A DNA stretch of 64,000 bases from Gaetbulibacter_A aestuarii (GTDB taxonomy: Bacteria; Bacteroidota; Bacteroidia; Flavobacteriales; Flavobacteriaceae), in NCBI RefSeq assembly GCF_039537665.1, contig NZ_BAABAY010000001.1, positions 1,364,001 to 1,428,000 of the forward strand, written 5' to 3'. Below are positions 7,758 through 17,892 of the stretch, piece after piece; position 1 is the stretch's first letter; each line of letters starts with the position of its first letter. Made by a program: the position numbers and the translations under genes. The notes below the pieces were generated by a model that saw only the letters and a list, made by a program, of their open reading frames with translations, searched no databases and was not told where the DNA came from.

Positions 7758-9038
7758 TTATTCAGGAAGTAAATCTAAAAGTCGCTCCATGGCCATACCT
7801 CGAGACCCTTTTATTAGGATGGTTTTATGATTTAAATTGGAAAGATCTGTAGCTTGCTTGAATGCTTCAAAGGTTTTGAAATGAGATATTTTATTTGATG
7901 TTGTAGCAGCCTCTGAAAAATGTTTTCCAATACAAGTGATAGCCTCTATATCCAAGGAATTTGCAAGTTCTTCAATATTTTGATGCTCTTTCAACGCATC
8001 TTCACCCAATTCAAACATATCACCTAGAAATGCCATTTTAGATCCGGATTGCCGGCTAAGATTTAAAAGCGCAGCGCGCATACTTGTTGGATTAGCATTA
8101 TAGGCATCCAAAATGATCTTATTTGTTCCTAAAATTTTAATTTGAGAGCGATTGTTTGATGGTACATAACTTTCTATGGCATGTTTTATAGACAACTTAT
8201 CCACTTTAAAATAATGCCCCATAGCCACTGCGAAAGCTATATTAGTAAAGTTGTAATCTCCGATAAGTTGGCTTTGGATCTCTAACCCATTATAAGCCAG
8301 TCTTACAAAAGGATTGGCATTCTTAAAATCTACAGGAACATCCTGATTTGAATTTCCGAAGGTAAAACGGTTTATACCTTCTGTTTTTTCCATTTGGATA
8401 GGGTCTTCAGCATTAACAAAAGCGGTTTTTTCGTGAGATTTTAAATAGTCATACATCTCACTTTTTCCCTTTATAATGCCTGCAACGCCGCCAAAACCTT
8501 CAAGATGAGCTTTACCATAGTTGGTGATCAAACCAAAATCGGGTTGCGCAATACTACATAAAAATTCAATTTCTTTCTGATGGTTGGCGCCCATTTCAAC
8601 GATACCCAGTTCAGTATCCGGGGTCATGGATAACAATGTTAGCGGCACGCCAATGTGATTATTTAGGTTTCCTACGGTAGCAGTGGTTTTGTATTTCTGA
8701 GAAAGTACGGCGTTTATAAGTTCTTTTGTTGTCGTTTTCCCGTTACTTCCGGTTAGAGCAACTATTGGCGTTTTTAAATAAAATCGATGAAAAGTTGCCA
8801 GTTCCTGAAGGGCTTTCAAACAGTCCTTAACAAAAATAATGTTTTCAGATGTTTGGAATTCTACCTCGTCTACAATGGCGAATTTTGCGCCTTGTTTTAA
8901 GGCCTCTTCCGCGTAAGCGTTACCATTGAAGTTCTCGCCCTTTAAGGCAAAAAACATAGCGTTTTTACTAATTTTTCTGGTATCGGTTGATACCGCTTGG
9001 CATTCTAAAAAAAGCTGGTGTAGATGTGCTGTGTCCAA
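7758..9038 (-). CDS. murF: UDP-N-acetylmuramoyl-tripeptide--D-alanyl-D-alanine ligase
   Basis: 426 residues. It catalyses the last cytoplasmic step of the peptidoglycan stem peptide, adding D-Ala-D-Ala to the UDP-MurNAc-tripeptide using ATP. An N-terminal Mur-ligase domain is followed by the ATP-binding loop GSNGKTTTKE (residues 97-106), NLNNHIGVPLTLL, the metal-site region VEMGANHQKEI, and the C-terminal domain with LDAYNANPTSM and LGDMFELG. These are specific to MurF rather than MurC, D or E. It lies downstream of gldJ on the same strand, the usual flavobacterial order, but a terminator between them suggests partly separate transcription. Confidence 0.96.
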   Translation of the reverse strand: MDTAHLHQLFLECQAVSTDTRKISKNAMFFALKGENFNGNAYAEEALKQGAKFAIVDEVEFQTSENIIFVKDCLKALQELATFHRFYLKTPIVALTGSNGKTTTKELINAVLSQKYKTTATVGNLNNHIGVPLTLLSMTPDTELGIVEMGANHQKEIEFLCSIAQPDFGLITNYGKAHLEGFGGVAGIIKGKSEMYDYLKSHEKTAFVNAEDPIQMEKTEGINRFTFGNSNQDVPVDFKNANPFVRLAYNGLEIQSQLIGDYNFTNIAFAVAMGHYFKVDKLSIKHAIESYVPSNNRSQIKILGTNKIILDAYNANPTSMRAALLNLSRQSGSKMAFLGDMFELGEDALKEHQNIEELANSLDIEAITCIGKHFSEAATTSNKISHFKTFEAFKQATDLSNLNHKTILIKGSRGMAMERLLDLLPE

Positions 9039-9065
9039 TGATTTTGTTTTACAAATAAATGTATT

Positions 9066-9097
9066 AAAAAAGTCCTAACTAATGTCAGGACTTTTTT
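9066..9097 (-). terminator. Terminator between gldJ and murF
   Basis: AAAAAAGTCCT and AGGACTTTTTT form an 11-bp stem around a 10-base loop. It lies 24 bases after the gldJ stop codon and 28 bases before murF, on the strand of both genes. Confidence 0.75.
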
Positions 9098-9120
9098 GAT
9101 TTTTATGCTTAAAAACGTAT

Positions 9121-10806
9121 TTAATTTTTTGTTTTCTTTTGCGTTTTAGATTTTGAACCTACTCGCGACATCGCACATCGGAAACCAATATAATCGGTAG
9201 CCATATCTTGTGGGAAGTATCGGCGTTGAGCAGGATCTAACCAATAAGCTCTGTCTTTCCATGAGCCCCCTTTGTAAACACGAACTTCATCGCTAATTAA
9301 AGAGGTTCTGGTATTACTCTTATCATATTCTCTGATGATTTTACCATTCTCATCTCTTTCAATTTTGTTTACTGGAGAGTTGTACATTTTTCGTGTTTGA
9401 GCTTCTTCATCGGTGTTTTCATCATCATCACCAAAACTTTGGTAATTTCTTGAAGAACGTTTGTCGCCATCTCTGAAGTTTATTTCGTCACTTCTATCGA
9501 AATTAGTACGAAGATAAGTCTCATTTTCGTCTACAGGTACTTGAACGATTTCACCAGGTAAATTTCTGGCTACCACTTTCCCGTTCGAAAGTGTATCATA
9601 CTGGATATTATCAGCACCAACAACTTTTACCGTACCATCATCATTAATCGCATTTTTAGTGTAAACGTTTCCTCGGAAGTAGTTAAAATCATTGTACTCG
9701 CCATCAACTATAGGTCTGTAAACATCAGCGACCCATTCGGCTACGTTACCGGCCATATCGTACAATCCGTAATCATTAGGCTCGTATGATTTCACCTTGT
9801 TCGTGATATCGGCACCATCGTCAGACCAACCTGCGATTCCGCCGTAGTCACCTTTTCCTTGTTTGAAGTTAGCCAATTGGTCGCCGCGATATTTACGGGA
9901 ACCATTACGGGTATATTGACCTTCCCAAGGATATTTTTTACGACCTCTATAAAGGTTATAACTTCTTAATTCGCTTAAACCAAGTGCGGCGTATTCCCAT
10001 TCAGTTTCTGTTGGGAGTCTGTATTTTGGAGAAATAATTCCGGTTGCTCTTGTAGCGTAAATATTAGTTTCGTTTCCGTCTGCATCCGTTCTAGTAAAAC
10101 GTTTGCTTTTACCATCACCATTCAATACTTCTTCATTACCACCATAGGTTAAAGTTGGTGCATTGATATAAGTATCAGTACTAAAAGTAGATTCGGCGTT
10201 AACATCCAAAACCTTGGCATCACGTTTTAAATAACCTGCCTTTTCAAGGTTGTATTCGTTAACACGATCTGAACGCCAGTTTGCAAACTCTACAGCTTGA
10301 ATCCAACTTACACCTACCACAGGATATTGTCCGTAAGCAGGGTGACGCAAATAGTTATCCGTCATCACTTCATTATAGCCCAAGCGGTTTCTCCAAACTA
10401 AAGTATCTGGTAAAGCGCCATTATAAATGGCTCTGAATTTTTCTTCTGATGGGGGATAAACACGTTTGATCCAGTCAAGGTACTCGAGGTACATCTCGTT
10501 GGTCACCTCAGTTTCATCCATGTAAAAAGATTGTACGTGCTGCTGAGTTGGTGTGTTGTTCCAATCGTGCATCACATCATCTTGAACACGTCCTTTTGTA
10601 AATGTTCCACCTTCAATAAATACAAGACCAGGAGAAGTTTCCTGCTCTTTAAAATCTGTATTGTACTGAAAACCACCATCTTTGGAATTAATTTCCCAAC
10701 CGGTAGCTCTGGAACTATTTCTCGAACTCGAAGATTTTTTACAACTGGTTGCAACTACCGTGAGAGCCGCTACTAGCAGTATCTTGTACGTTACTATTTT
10801 TTTCAT
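9121..10806 (-). CDS. gldJ: Gliding motility lipoprotein GldJ
   Basis: About 561 residues, starting at the ATG at 10806 (an ATG two codons earlier at 10812 is possible). The signal peptide has a lipobox, TVVATSC, making it an outer-membrane-associated lipoprotein. The body is a formylglycine-generating-enzyme/SUMF1-like fold: GLVFIEGGTFTKG, FYMDETEVTNEMYLEYL, YPVVGVSWIQAVEFANW, PTETEWEYAA, YDMAGNVAEWVADV, VYKGGSWKD and FRCAMSRVG. In Flavobacterium, GldJ is required for gliding and stabilises GldK and other T9SS components. Genes porU and porV lie divergently next door. The protein is structural; the oxidase chemistry of the fold's founder is not expected. Confidence 0.95.
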   Translation of the reverse strand: MKKIVTYKILLVAALTVVATSCKKSSSSRNSSRATGWEINSKDGGFQYNTDFKEQETSPGLVFIEGGTFTKGRVQDDVMHDWNNTPTQQHVQSFYMDETEVTNEMYLEYLDWIKRVYPPSEEKFRAIYNGALPDTLVWRNRLGYNEVMTDNYLRHPAYGQYPVVGVSWIQAVEFANWRSDRVNEYNLEKAGYLKRDAKVLDVNAESTFSTDTYINAPTLTYGGNEEVLNGDGKSKRFTRTDADGNETNIYATRATGIISPKYRLPTETEWEYAALGLSELRSYNLYRGRKKYPWEGQYTRNGSRKYRGDQLANFKQGKGDYGGIAGWSDDGADITNKVKSYEPNDYGLYDMAGNVAEWVADVYRPIVDGEYNDFNYFRGNVYTKNAINDDGTVKVVGADNIQYDTLSNGKVVARNLPGEIVQVPVDENETYLRTNFDRSDEINFRDGDKRSSRNYQSFGDDDENTDEEAQTRKMYNSPVNKIERDENGKIIREYDKSNTRTSLISDEVRVYKGGSWKDRAYWLDPAQRRYFPQDMATDYIGFRCAMSRVGSKSKTQKKTKN

Positions 10807-11008
10807 ATCCATACGTTTAAGTAAGCTAAAAATATTTTATTTGGTGCTGCAATATAACAATTAAACCGAACAACGCAAGTGATTTTATGCATTTTAACCA
10901 AAAAAAAGAGCATTTCACCCTATTTTTGATGCATTTCGTCGATGATTTTATTCGTTTTATTACTCCGTTAGTCTAATTAAAACGTCAATTTTCCTAAAAT
11001 ATTATCTT

Positions 11009-11016
11009 TACTTTTG
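11009..11016 (+). promoter_or_regulatory. Promoter -7 box for porU
   Basis: TACTTTTG fits TAnnTTTG exactly, 63 bases before the porU ATG, in the 270-base divergent region between gldJ and porU. A clear TTG at -33 is not seen. Confidence 0.5.
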
Positions 11017-11078
11017 TTCAAATATTATTATTTGTGAATTAGCAATACTATTGCGTTAGTTAGGAACGTTATTTGGTG

Positions 11079-14000
11079 ATGAAGAAAGTTTTAGGGTATA
11101 TTTTATTAATGATCTCGGTAGCAGGATTTGCACAGCAAAAAACCTTTAACCTGAATTGGGACGGTGATTACAAAATTTCTGATGGAAATGAGACCATGGT
11201 TCTTCCTGCATTCGATCCGGCTTATTTCAATTTTGATACCGAAAACGGATTAAACTTTATAGCTCAATGGGAAACCTCTCAAATTGTGAACGAGGCTTCA
11301 CTGCAAATTTCTAACGTTATTTATGCTAATTTATCTTCTACGGAATTAAAAGATCTGGATCCGAAAAAAATTCCAAGTACGTTAAAAACAAGTTTAAAAA
11401 ATGCCACAGCTCGTGGTAAACGTTTTGTAATACTTCAAATGTCGCCTATTATAAAGTCCAGTTCAGGCAGTTTTCAAAAAGTAGTGTCATTTCAAGTTTC
11501 CTATGGATTTGGCTCTAACCTTGGAAAAATAAGTACACAGAATAAATTCAGTTTACAAAAAGGGGTGAGCAGCTCTGTTCTTAGTTCAGGACTTTGGTAC
11601 AAATTCTATATTGATTCCACTGGTGTATACAAATTATCTAAAGATTTCATTCGTGCTTTAGGTGTTAGCGTTGATGGTTTAGACCCCAGAACGGTTAAGA
11701 TTTATGGTAATGGCGGGGCCATGATCCCTTATACCAATCAAACGCCTTACCCAATAGATGTTCAGGAGAATGCCATAGAATTTGTTGGCGAAAGCGATGG
11801 TGTTTTTAATGACGACGATTATATTTTGTTCTTTGCTGATGGTCCCAAACAATTTAATTCCGAAAGTAATACACACATTAATTGCTATACAGACAAAACC
11901 TATTATTATCTGAATATAAGCCCGGGAAATGGGAAACGAATCCAGGCTGCTATTCAGCCTCAGGGTACTGTTGATATGGCCATAAGTACCTTTGATGATT
12001 ATCAGTTTTATGAAGAAGATAATTTCAATATTGCGAATTTGGGTAGACGCTGGTTTGCCGATCGCTTTGATATTGAAAATTTAAAAACGTTAACTTTTAA
12101 TTTACCCAATTTAGTAACTACAGAACCGGTTCATATAAAAGTCCTTGCAGCTGCAGCCTCAGCTTCTCAAAGCACCATGGATGTTCGGGTAAATAGCGCT
12201 AATGTGGCTTCTATAACTTTGCCAAAAGCTCCAACCTTTAATTTAGCATCAGATGGATTCTATGATGGTGATATTAATGTTTCCGGATCGGTTTTAAATG
12301 TTGCTTTGGAATATAATAATCAAGGAAATCCTTCAGCAAAAGGCTATTTGGATTATGTTTCCATAGAGGCTGTTCGGGGTTTGACCTTCAATGACAAGCA
12401 ATTTTTATTTCAAAAAAAGGATGCTGCACTTAATTCTGGTATAGCCTCTTACACGTTAAGTAATGCAAGTAATGTTTCTGAAGTATGGGATGTAACTGAT
12501 AAATATAATGTAACCGCTATAAAAAATACCGACGCTAATAATAGCTTTACATTTAATGCTAATTTAGGCACCTTAAGAAAATATCAGGTGGTAACGTCTT
12601 TAGATTTTTACCAACCGCAAATGGACTCTGATCCAACGCTGACCAATCAAGATCTTAAGGGCACAATTTTTAATGACAGCCAGGGGCAATTCCAGGATAT
12701 CGATTATGTCATTATTACGCCTGTGGCCTTGTTGTCTCAGGCAGAGCGCCTGGCTGCAATTCACAAACAGCAAAGCAATCTCAATGTTAAAGTGGTAACG
12801 TTAGATCTTATTTATAACGAATTCAGTACAGGGAATCCCGATATAGGTGCTATCAGGAACTTTATAAAATATGTTTACGACAATCCGAGCACCACGCAAA
12901 ATCGTGTTAAATATGTTTGTCTGTTTGGAGACGGTTCTTTTGATTATAAAGACCGCATTCCCAACAATACGAATATTGTTCCCTCTTGGTATTCTTATAA
13001 TAGTTTTAGTGAAACCAATTCTTTTGTTTCTGATGATTTTTATGGCATGATGGATCCTCAAGAGGGCACAATGGTAGCTTCAGATAAACTAGATATTGCT
13101 GTTGGTCGCATTCTGGCGGATTCGCCACAACGCGCTCAGGAACTTGTGGATAAGATCGCCACTTATTACGAAAAAAAATCTTTCGGTAGTTGGAGAAATA
13201 ATTATGTTGTGGTCTCCGATGACGTCGATCAGGACTGGGAAGGTATTATTGAAGAAACCTCCGAAGCTATTGCGAATGAGGTTGTACAGAATAAACCTTT
13301 TATTAATATTATTAAAATTTATGCGGATGCCTATAAACAAGAAACTTCCGCCGGAGGCGAAAGATATCCTCAGGTGAATACCGCTCTGGTAAATGCCATT
13401 GATACCGGCGCCTTAATTTTTAATTATTTCGGTCATGGTGGTGAAGATGCTCTTGCTCAGGAACGTATTTTTCTGAAACCGGATATTGAAAATCTGCGGA
13501 ATTTCAATAAACTGCATTGCTTTGTAACGGTGACTTGCGAATTCACCAAATTCGATAATCCCTACAGAGAAACTGCCGGTGAACTTATTTATTGGAACAA
13601 ACAAGCAGGCTCCATTGGTTTAATTACCACAACGCGCCAGGTATTTGTTACCTTCGGAATTAATTTCAACAAAATTTTAGGGCAATATTTATTTTCATAC
13701 AGTACCAATGATACGTTTGGTGATTATGAATACCCTACAATGGCTGAAGCTTTACGCTTAGCTAAGAATAATATTGGCGGTCCCAATTTGGAACAAAAGC
13801 GATTGGTGTTTTTTATTGGCGACCCGGCAATGACCCTGGCATTTCCAAAACCCAGAGTTCGTTTAACTAGTATAAACGATGTACCGGTAGGGCAGGCCAC
13901 TGATACTTTGAAGGCCCTAAGCTATGTGAAATTAGCCGGAGAGGTCACTGACATTTCAGGCAATTTGTTAACCAATTATAATGGAGTTTTATCTACGACA

Positions 14001-14963
14001 ATTTTCGATAAGAATATTCAAAGGCAAACTTTGGCCAATGATGGCACTCGAAATAATGGTGTTTTAGTTAAAATGGATTTTGAAACTTTGGGTGAAATTA
14101 TTTTTAGAGGTCAGGCTTCTGTTAAGAACGGACAATTTGCTTTTGATTTTGTAGTTCCAAAGGACATTGGAATTCCGGTTGGTTTTGGAAAAGTGAGTTT
14201 TTACTCTGAGAACGATGCGGCTCTCGAAGATCAAACAGGAGCGAGTGTCAATACAGTAAAAATTGGTGGACTTAACGAAAATGCCGTCAATGATAATACG
14301 GGTCCCATAATTAACCTCTTTATGAATGACGAAAGTTTTGTTTCAGGAGGTATCACAAACGAATCGCCAACCTTGCTTGCAAAACTATCGGATGAAAACG
14401 GTATAAACACAGCTAGTGGTGTAGGGCATGATATCGTAGCTATTTTGGATGGTGATGAAACAAACCCCTTCATCTTGAATGATTATTATCAAACGGAAGT
14501 AGACGATTACACTAAAGGTTTAGTGACTTTTCCTTTTCGGGATCTTGCTCCGGGATTACACACCTTAACGCTAAAGGCCTGGGATGTATTTAATAATTCA
14601 TCTATTCAGGAGATTCAATTTATCGTTTATGATAAAGATCAGAGCCTGGTACTGGAAAATGTATTAAATTACCCAAATCCTTTCGTGAATTACACGGAAT
14701 TTTGGTTCAATCACAATAGTTCGGCACCTTTAGACGTTTCTATACAGATATTCACGGTATCCGGAAAATTGGTTCGAACCCTTCAAGGGCAAACCACCGG
14801 AGCAGGAGTAACAACGAGCACCTTATCCAGAGATATTATTTGGGATGGTCGTGATGATTTTGGAGATAAACTGGGAAAAGGTGTTTACATTTATAAATTA
14901 ACTGTGTATTCCAGTGTTTTGGATAAAAGAGCAGAAAAAATTGAAAAACTAGTCATACTATAA
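11079..14963 (+). CDS. porU: Type IX secretion system sortase PorU
   Basis: 1294 residues from the ATG at 11079 (in-frame TTG and GTG codons directly before it are less likely starts). The signal peptide ends near GFAQQ. A gingipain-type (C25) protease domain lies centrally: KYVCLFGDGSFDYKDR, then NYFGHGGED with catalytic His786, and VTVTCEFTKFDNP with catalytic Cys820, 34 residues apart as expected. The C-terminus (NYPNPFVNYTEFWF, VSGKLVRTL, WDGRDDFGDKLGKGVYIY) is a FlgD-like/T9SS-type Ig domain. PorU sits on the outer membrane surface, cleaves the C-terminal sorting domain from cargo and links cargo to the surface glycan anchor. It is followed 26 bases later by porV, its partner in the attachment complex. 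Confidence 0.96.
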   Translation: MKKVLGYILLMISVAGFAQQKTFNLNWDGDYKISDGNETMVLPAFDPAYFNFDTENGLNFIAQWETSQIVNEASLQISNVIYANLSSTELKDLDPKKIPSTLKTSLKNATARGKRFVILQMSPIIKSSSGSFQKVVSFQVSYGFGSNLGKISTQNKFSLQKGVSSSVLSSGLWYKFYIDSTGVYKLSKDFIRALGVSVDGLDPRTVKIYGNGGAMIPYTNQTPYPIDVQENAIEFVGESDGVFNDDDYILFFADGPKQFNSESNTHINCYTDKTYYYLNISPGNGKRIQAAIQPQGTVDMAISTFDDYQFYEEDNFNIANLGRRWFADRFDIENLKTLTFNLPNLVTTEPVHIKVLAAAASASQSTMDVRVNSANVASITLPKAPTFNLASDGFYDGDINVSGSVLNVALEYNNQGNPSAKGYLDYVSIEAVRGLTFNDKQFLFQKKDAALNSGIASYTLSNASNVSEVWDVTDKYNVTAIKNTDANNSFTFNANLGTLRKYQVVTSLDFYQPQMDSDPTLTNQDLKGTIFNDSQGQFQDIDYVIITPVALLSQAERLAAIHKQQSNLNVKVVTLDLIYNEFSTGNPDIGAIRNFIKYVYDNPSTTQNRVKYVCLFGDGSFDYKDRIPNNTNIVPSWYSYNSFSETNSFVSDDFYGMMDPQEGTMVASDKLDIAVGRILADSPQRAQELVDKIATYYEKKSFGSWRNNYVVVSDDVDQDWEGIIEETSEAIANEVVQNKPFINIIKIYADAYKQETSAGGERYPQVNTALVNAIDTGALIFNYFGHGGEDALAQERIFLKPDIENLRNFNKLHCFVTVTCEFTKFDNPYRETAGELIYWNKQAGSIGLITTTRQVFVTFGINFNKILGQYLFSYSTNDTFGDYEYPTMAEALRLAKNNIGGPNLEQKRLVFFIGDPAMTLAFPKPRVRLTSINDVPVGQATDTLKALSYVKLAGEVTDISGNLLTNYNGVLSTTIFDKNIQRQTLANDGTRNNGVLVKMDFETLGEIIFRGQASVKNGQFAFDFVVPKDIGIPVGFGKVSFYSENDAALEDQTGASVNTVKIGGLNENAVNDNTGPIINLFMNDESFVSGGITNESPTLLAKLSDENGINTASGVGHDIVAILDGDETNPFILNDYYQTEVDDYTKGLVTFPFRDLAPGLHTLTLKAWDVFNNSSIQEIQFIVYDKDQSLVLENVLNYPNPFVNYTEFWFNHNSSAPLDVSIQIFTVSGKLVRTLQGQTTGAGVTTSTLSRDIIWDGRDDFGDKLGKGVYIYKLTVYSSVLDKRAEKIEKLVIL

Positions 14964-14989
14964 AACTAAATTTCTAACTAACACTAACA

Positions 14990-16234
14990 ATGAAGAAACT
15001 AATATGTTCATTGATACTACTTATTGGTATCAAGGAAGTTACAGCACAAACCACTATAATTCCCAACCAGAATGATTCCCGGGTGATCACTACCGGAATG
15101 CCATTTTTACTCATAGCGCCAGATGCTCGCGCAGCATCGATGGGAGATATGGGTGTGGCAACTTCTGTTGATGCCTTTTCACAACAATGGAATCCCTCAA
15201 AATATGTGTTTTCTGAGGAGAAATCGGGAATAGGAGTAAGTTATACCCCTTATTTAAGTAAGCTGGTTAATGATATATTTTTAGGAAATGTTACTTATTT
15301 TAATCGTCTTGATGAGCGAAGCGCATTTGGTGTAAGTTTAAAATATTTTTCTCTTGGAAATATTGAATTTCTGGCTGATGAGTTTTCTACAGCCTTGATA
15401 CAACGTCCGAATGAATTTACTTTGGATGCTTCATATTCCTTACGCTTAAGCGATCAATTTGCTATGGGGGTAGCCATGCGTTATTTACGCTCGGATTTGA
15501 GACTAACCGGCGTGGATGGCGATGCCTCTCCCGCGAGTACTTTTGGAGTAGATATTTCCGGTTATTACCAGGGTGAAGAACAGGCCTATGCTGATTTTAA
15601 TGGTCGTTGGCGTGCCGGATTTGCAATTCAAAATATGGGTCCGAAATTTAAATATGATGCGGCAGGGCAGGAAAACTTTCAACCTACCAACTTGCGTTTA
15701 GGAGCCGGTTTCGATTTTATTCTGGACAACTACAACACGGTAGCCGTGACTCTGGAAACAACAAAATTATTGGTGCCAACACCACCCATTCTTGGAACCG
15801 AATATGAGTATACAGACACGAATGGAAACGGACAGTATGATGAAGGTACAGACACTCTAGGAAATCAGGTTTCTGATACGAACGGAGTTATTTATCAAGG
15901 AAAATCACAGGATGTTGGATTTGTAGAAGGAATGTTCCAATCCTTCGGAGATGCTCCCGGTGGTTTCAGTGAGGAATTAAAAGAATTTACCTGGGCCCTC
16001 GGATCAGAGTATCGTTATCAGGATGCATTCGCTTTTAGATTGGGTTATTTTAATGAGAGCCAGGATAAAGGTGCTCGAAAATTTATCGCGCTGGGAGCCG
16101 GATTTAAAGCTAATATTGTAAACATTGACCTATCGTATTTGTTCTCTGCTTCAAAAGTTCAAAGCCCGCTTGAAAACACATTGCGTTTTTCATTAACCTT
16201 TAATTTTGGTGCGGATTCTTACCGTGAATATTAA
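14990..16234 (+). CDS. porV: T9SS outer-membrane shuttle protein PorV (LptO)
   Basis: 414 residues. The signal peptide ends at about VTAQ. The protein is an outer-membrane beta-barrel of the FadL-like fold: PFLLIAPDARAASMGDMGVA near the N-terminus is the family signature, followed by alternating amphipathic strands to a C-terminal FSLTFNFGAD. PorV collects substrates from the SprA translocon and delivers them to PorU. A calcium-like acidic loop (TDTNGNGQYDEGTD) lies at about residue 280. It is probably co-transcribed with porU, with a strong terminator 21 bases after the stop. Confidence 0.96.
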   Translation: MKKLICSLILLIGIKEVTAQTTIIPNQNDSRVITTGMPFLLIAPDARAASMGDMGVATSVDAFSQQWNPSKYVFSEEKSGIGVSYTPYLSKLVNDIFLGNVTYFNRLDERSAFGVSLKYFSLGNIEFLADEFSTALIQRPNEFTLDASYSLRLSDQFAMGVAMRYLRSDLRLTGVDGDASPASTFGVDISGYYQGEEQAYADFNGRWRAGFAIQNMGPKFKYDAAGQENFQPTNLRLGAGFDFILDNYNTVAVTLETTKLLVPTPPILGTEYEYTDTNGNGQYDEGTDTLGNQVSDTNGVIYQGKSQDVGFVEGMFQSFGDAPGGFSEELKEFTWALGSEYRYQDAFAFRLGYFNESQDKGARKFIALGAGFKANIVNIDLSYLFSASKVQSPLENTLRFSLTFNFGADSYREY

Positions 16235-16255
16235 AAGTTAAACAAACATGATAAC

Positions 16256-16288
16256 AAAAAAACTATTGCCAAAAGCAATAGTTTTTTT
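16256..16288 (+). terminator. Terminator after porV
   Basis: ACTATTGC and GCAATAGT pair around CAAAA, extended by A6/T6 flanks and followed by a T-run. Confidence 0.88.
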
Positions 16289-16319
16289 GTTTTATCTTAG
16301 TACAACCAATATGTAAATA

Positions 16320-16802
16320 ATGAAAGAAGTTAAAGTGGCTTCGGTTTTAGAGGTTTTTGATGATTTGAATGAATTGTCAAATGATGTTCAACAATTAATG
16401 GAAAAAGCCATTGAAGCCCGAAAACAAGCCTATGCACCCTATTCTAACTTTCAGGTTGGAGCGGCTCTATTAATGGAAAACAATGAGATTGTTATTGGAA
16501 GTAATCAGGAAAATGCCTCCTATCCTTCAGGATTGTGTGCTGAACGCACGGCTATTTACTACGCAGGCGCCCGATTTCCCAAAATTCGGATATTAAAAAT
16601 GGCTATTTCTGCGGGTTCAAAAATGAAACTTTCAGAAAAGCCAATTCCACCCTGTGGAGCCTGTCGGCAAGCTATTGCAGAGTATGAAATTAAGCAACAA
16701 TTTCCCATCGAAATTTACTTTATGGGAGAAACGGGAAAGGTAGCAAAATCAGCATCTTTGAAAAATTTGTTGCCTTTTTTATTTGATAACTCTGTGCTAT
16801 AA
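16320..16802 (+). CDS. cdd: Cytidine deaminase
   Basis: 160 residues. Hydrolytic deamination of cytidine and deoxycytidine to uridine and deoxyuridine in pyrimidine salvage. The zinc-site signature is complete: Cys73-Ala-Glu75 in PSGLCAERT (Glu75 the proton shuttle) and Cys112 and Cys115 in PPCGACRQ. The substrate-binding YSNFQVGAAL precedes them. It lies between porV (with terminator) and pdhA, the same neighbourhood seen in other flavobacteria. The N-terminus is slightly longer than the E. coli-type tetrameric core. Confidence 0.95.
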   Translation: MKEVKVASVLEVFDDLNELSNDVQQLMEKAIEARKQAYAPYSNFQVGAALLMENNEIVIGSNQENASYPSGLCAERTAIYYAGARFPKIRILKMAISAGSKMKLSEKPIPPCGACRQAIAEYEIKQQFPIEIYFMGETGKVAKSASLKNLLPFLFDNSVL

Positions 16803-16855
16803 CGATTTCGGTTAAATTTATACTTGAAGTGTTTTCTCAATAACGTTCAAAGTGT

Positions 16856-16863
16856 TACTTTTG
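16856..16863 (+). promoter_or_regulatory. Promoter -7 box for pdhA-pdhC
   Basis: TACTTTTG exactly fits TAnnTTTG, 27 bases before the pdhA start. A TTC lies 19 bases upstream at the -33 position. Confidence 0.6.
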
Positions 16864-16890
16864 TATTTCGTGTATTAAACATAACGATCC

Positions 16891-17889
16891 ATGCAAAAAA
16901 TAACAAAAGAGGTATACCTCAATTGGTATGAAGAAATGTCATTCTGGAGAAAGTTTGAAGATAAACTAGCTGCAGTATACATTCAACAAAAAGTTAGAGG
17001 TTTTCTTCATTTATATAACGGTCAGGAGGCCGTACTGGCAGGTGCTTTACATGCCATGGATTTATCCAAGGATAAAATGATAACCGCTTATCGTAATCAC
17101 GTTCAACCCATTGGGATGGGCGTAGATCCGAAACGCGTGATGGCTGAGCTTTACGGTAAAGCTACAGGAACGTCACACGGACTTGGAGGTTCGATGCATA
17201 TTTTCTCCAAAGAACATCGGTTTTATGGAGGACACGGTATTGTAGGAGGTCAAATTCCTTTAGGTGCCGGAATAGCTTTTGGTGATAAATACAAAGGAAG
17301 CGATGCCGTAACACTTTGTTGTTTTGGTGATGGTGCTGCTCGTCAGGGATCACTTCACGAAACGTTTAACCTGGCTATGCTTTGGCAACTTCCCGTAGTC
17401 TTTATTTGTGAAAATAATGGTTATGCTATGGGAACTTCCGTAGCCAGAACAGCAAGTCATACAGACGTTTGGAAACTTGGATTGGGTTATGAAATGCCTT
17501 GTGGTCCGGTAGACGGAATGAATCCTGTTAAGGTAGCTGAAGGTTTAGATGAAGCCATTCAGCGTGCTCGCAAAGGCGGTGGGCCAACGTTCTTAGAGCT
17601 AAAAACATATCGCTACAGAGGACATTCGATGTCTGATGCACAGCACTACAGAACTAAAAAAGAAGTAGAAGATTATAAAAAGATAGATCCAATCACCCAG
17701 GTTAAGGAGGTTATTTTAGAGAAGAAATATGCGAGTGAAGAAGATCTGAAAAAAATTGATAAACGTGTGAAAGAACGCGTTGCCGAATGTGAAAAATTTG
17801 CTGAAGAATCGCCATTCCCCGAGAAAAATGTGATGTACGATGCGGTTTATGAGCAAAAAGACTATCCATTCATTACTAATAATATTTAA
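16891..17889 (+). CDS. pdhA: Pyruvate dehydrogenase E1 component, alpha subunit
   Basis: 332 residues. With E1 beta it decarboxylates pyruvate using thiamine diphosphate and acetylates the lipoyl group of E2. Visible motifs are TAYRNHVQPIGMG, SHGLGGSMH, the TPP/Mg motif GDGAARQGSLHE through ENN (residues 146-176), and the phosphorylation-loop-like YRYRGHSMSDAQHYR. It is followed after 3 bases by the E2 gene. The E1 beta gene is not adjacent and must lie elsewhere, which is usual in this family. An E1 of another 2-oxoacid complex (branched-chain) is less likely, because the E1 and E2 sequences both match the pyruvate type. Confidence 0.95.
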   Translation: MQKITKEVYLNWYEEMSFWRKFEDKLAAVYIQQKVRGFLHLYNGQEAVLAGALHAMDLSKDKMITAYRNHVQPIGMGVDPKRVMAELYGKATGTSHGLGGSMHIFSKEHRFYGGHGIVGGQIPLGAGIAFGDKYKGSDAVTLCCFGDGAARQGSLHETFNLAMLWQLPVVFICENNGYAMGTSVARTASHTDVWKLGLGYEMPCGPVDGMNPVKVAEGLDEAIQRARKGGGPTFLELKTYRYRGHSMSDAQHYRTKKEVEDYKKIDPITQVKEVILEKKYASEEDLKKIDKRVKERVAECEKFAEESPFPEKNVMYDAVYEQKDYPFITNNI

Positions 17890-17892
17890 ACT

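Noticed and set aside
14765..14785. tRNA T-arm-like GGTTCGAACC
   Set aside because: It lies inside the porU coding sequence and no acceptor or anticodon arms can be formed around it. No tRNA was found anywhere in the window.
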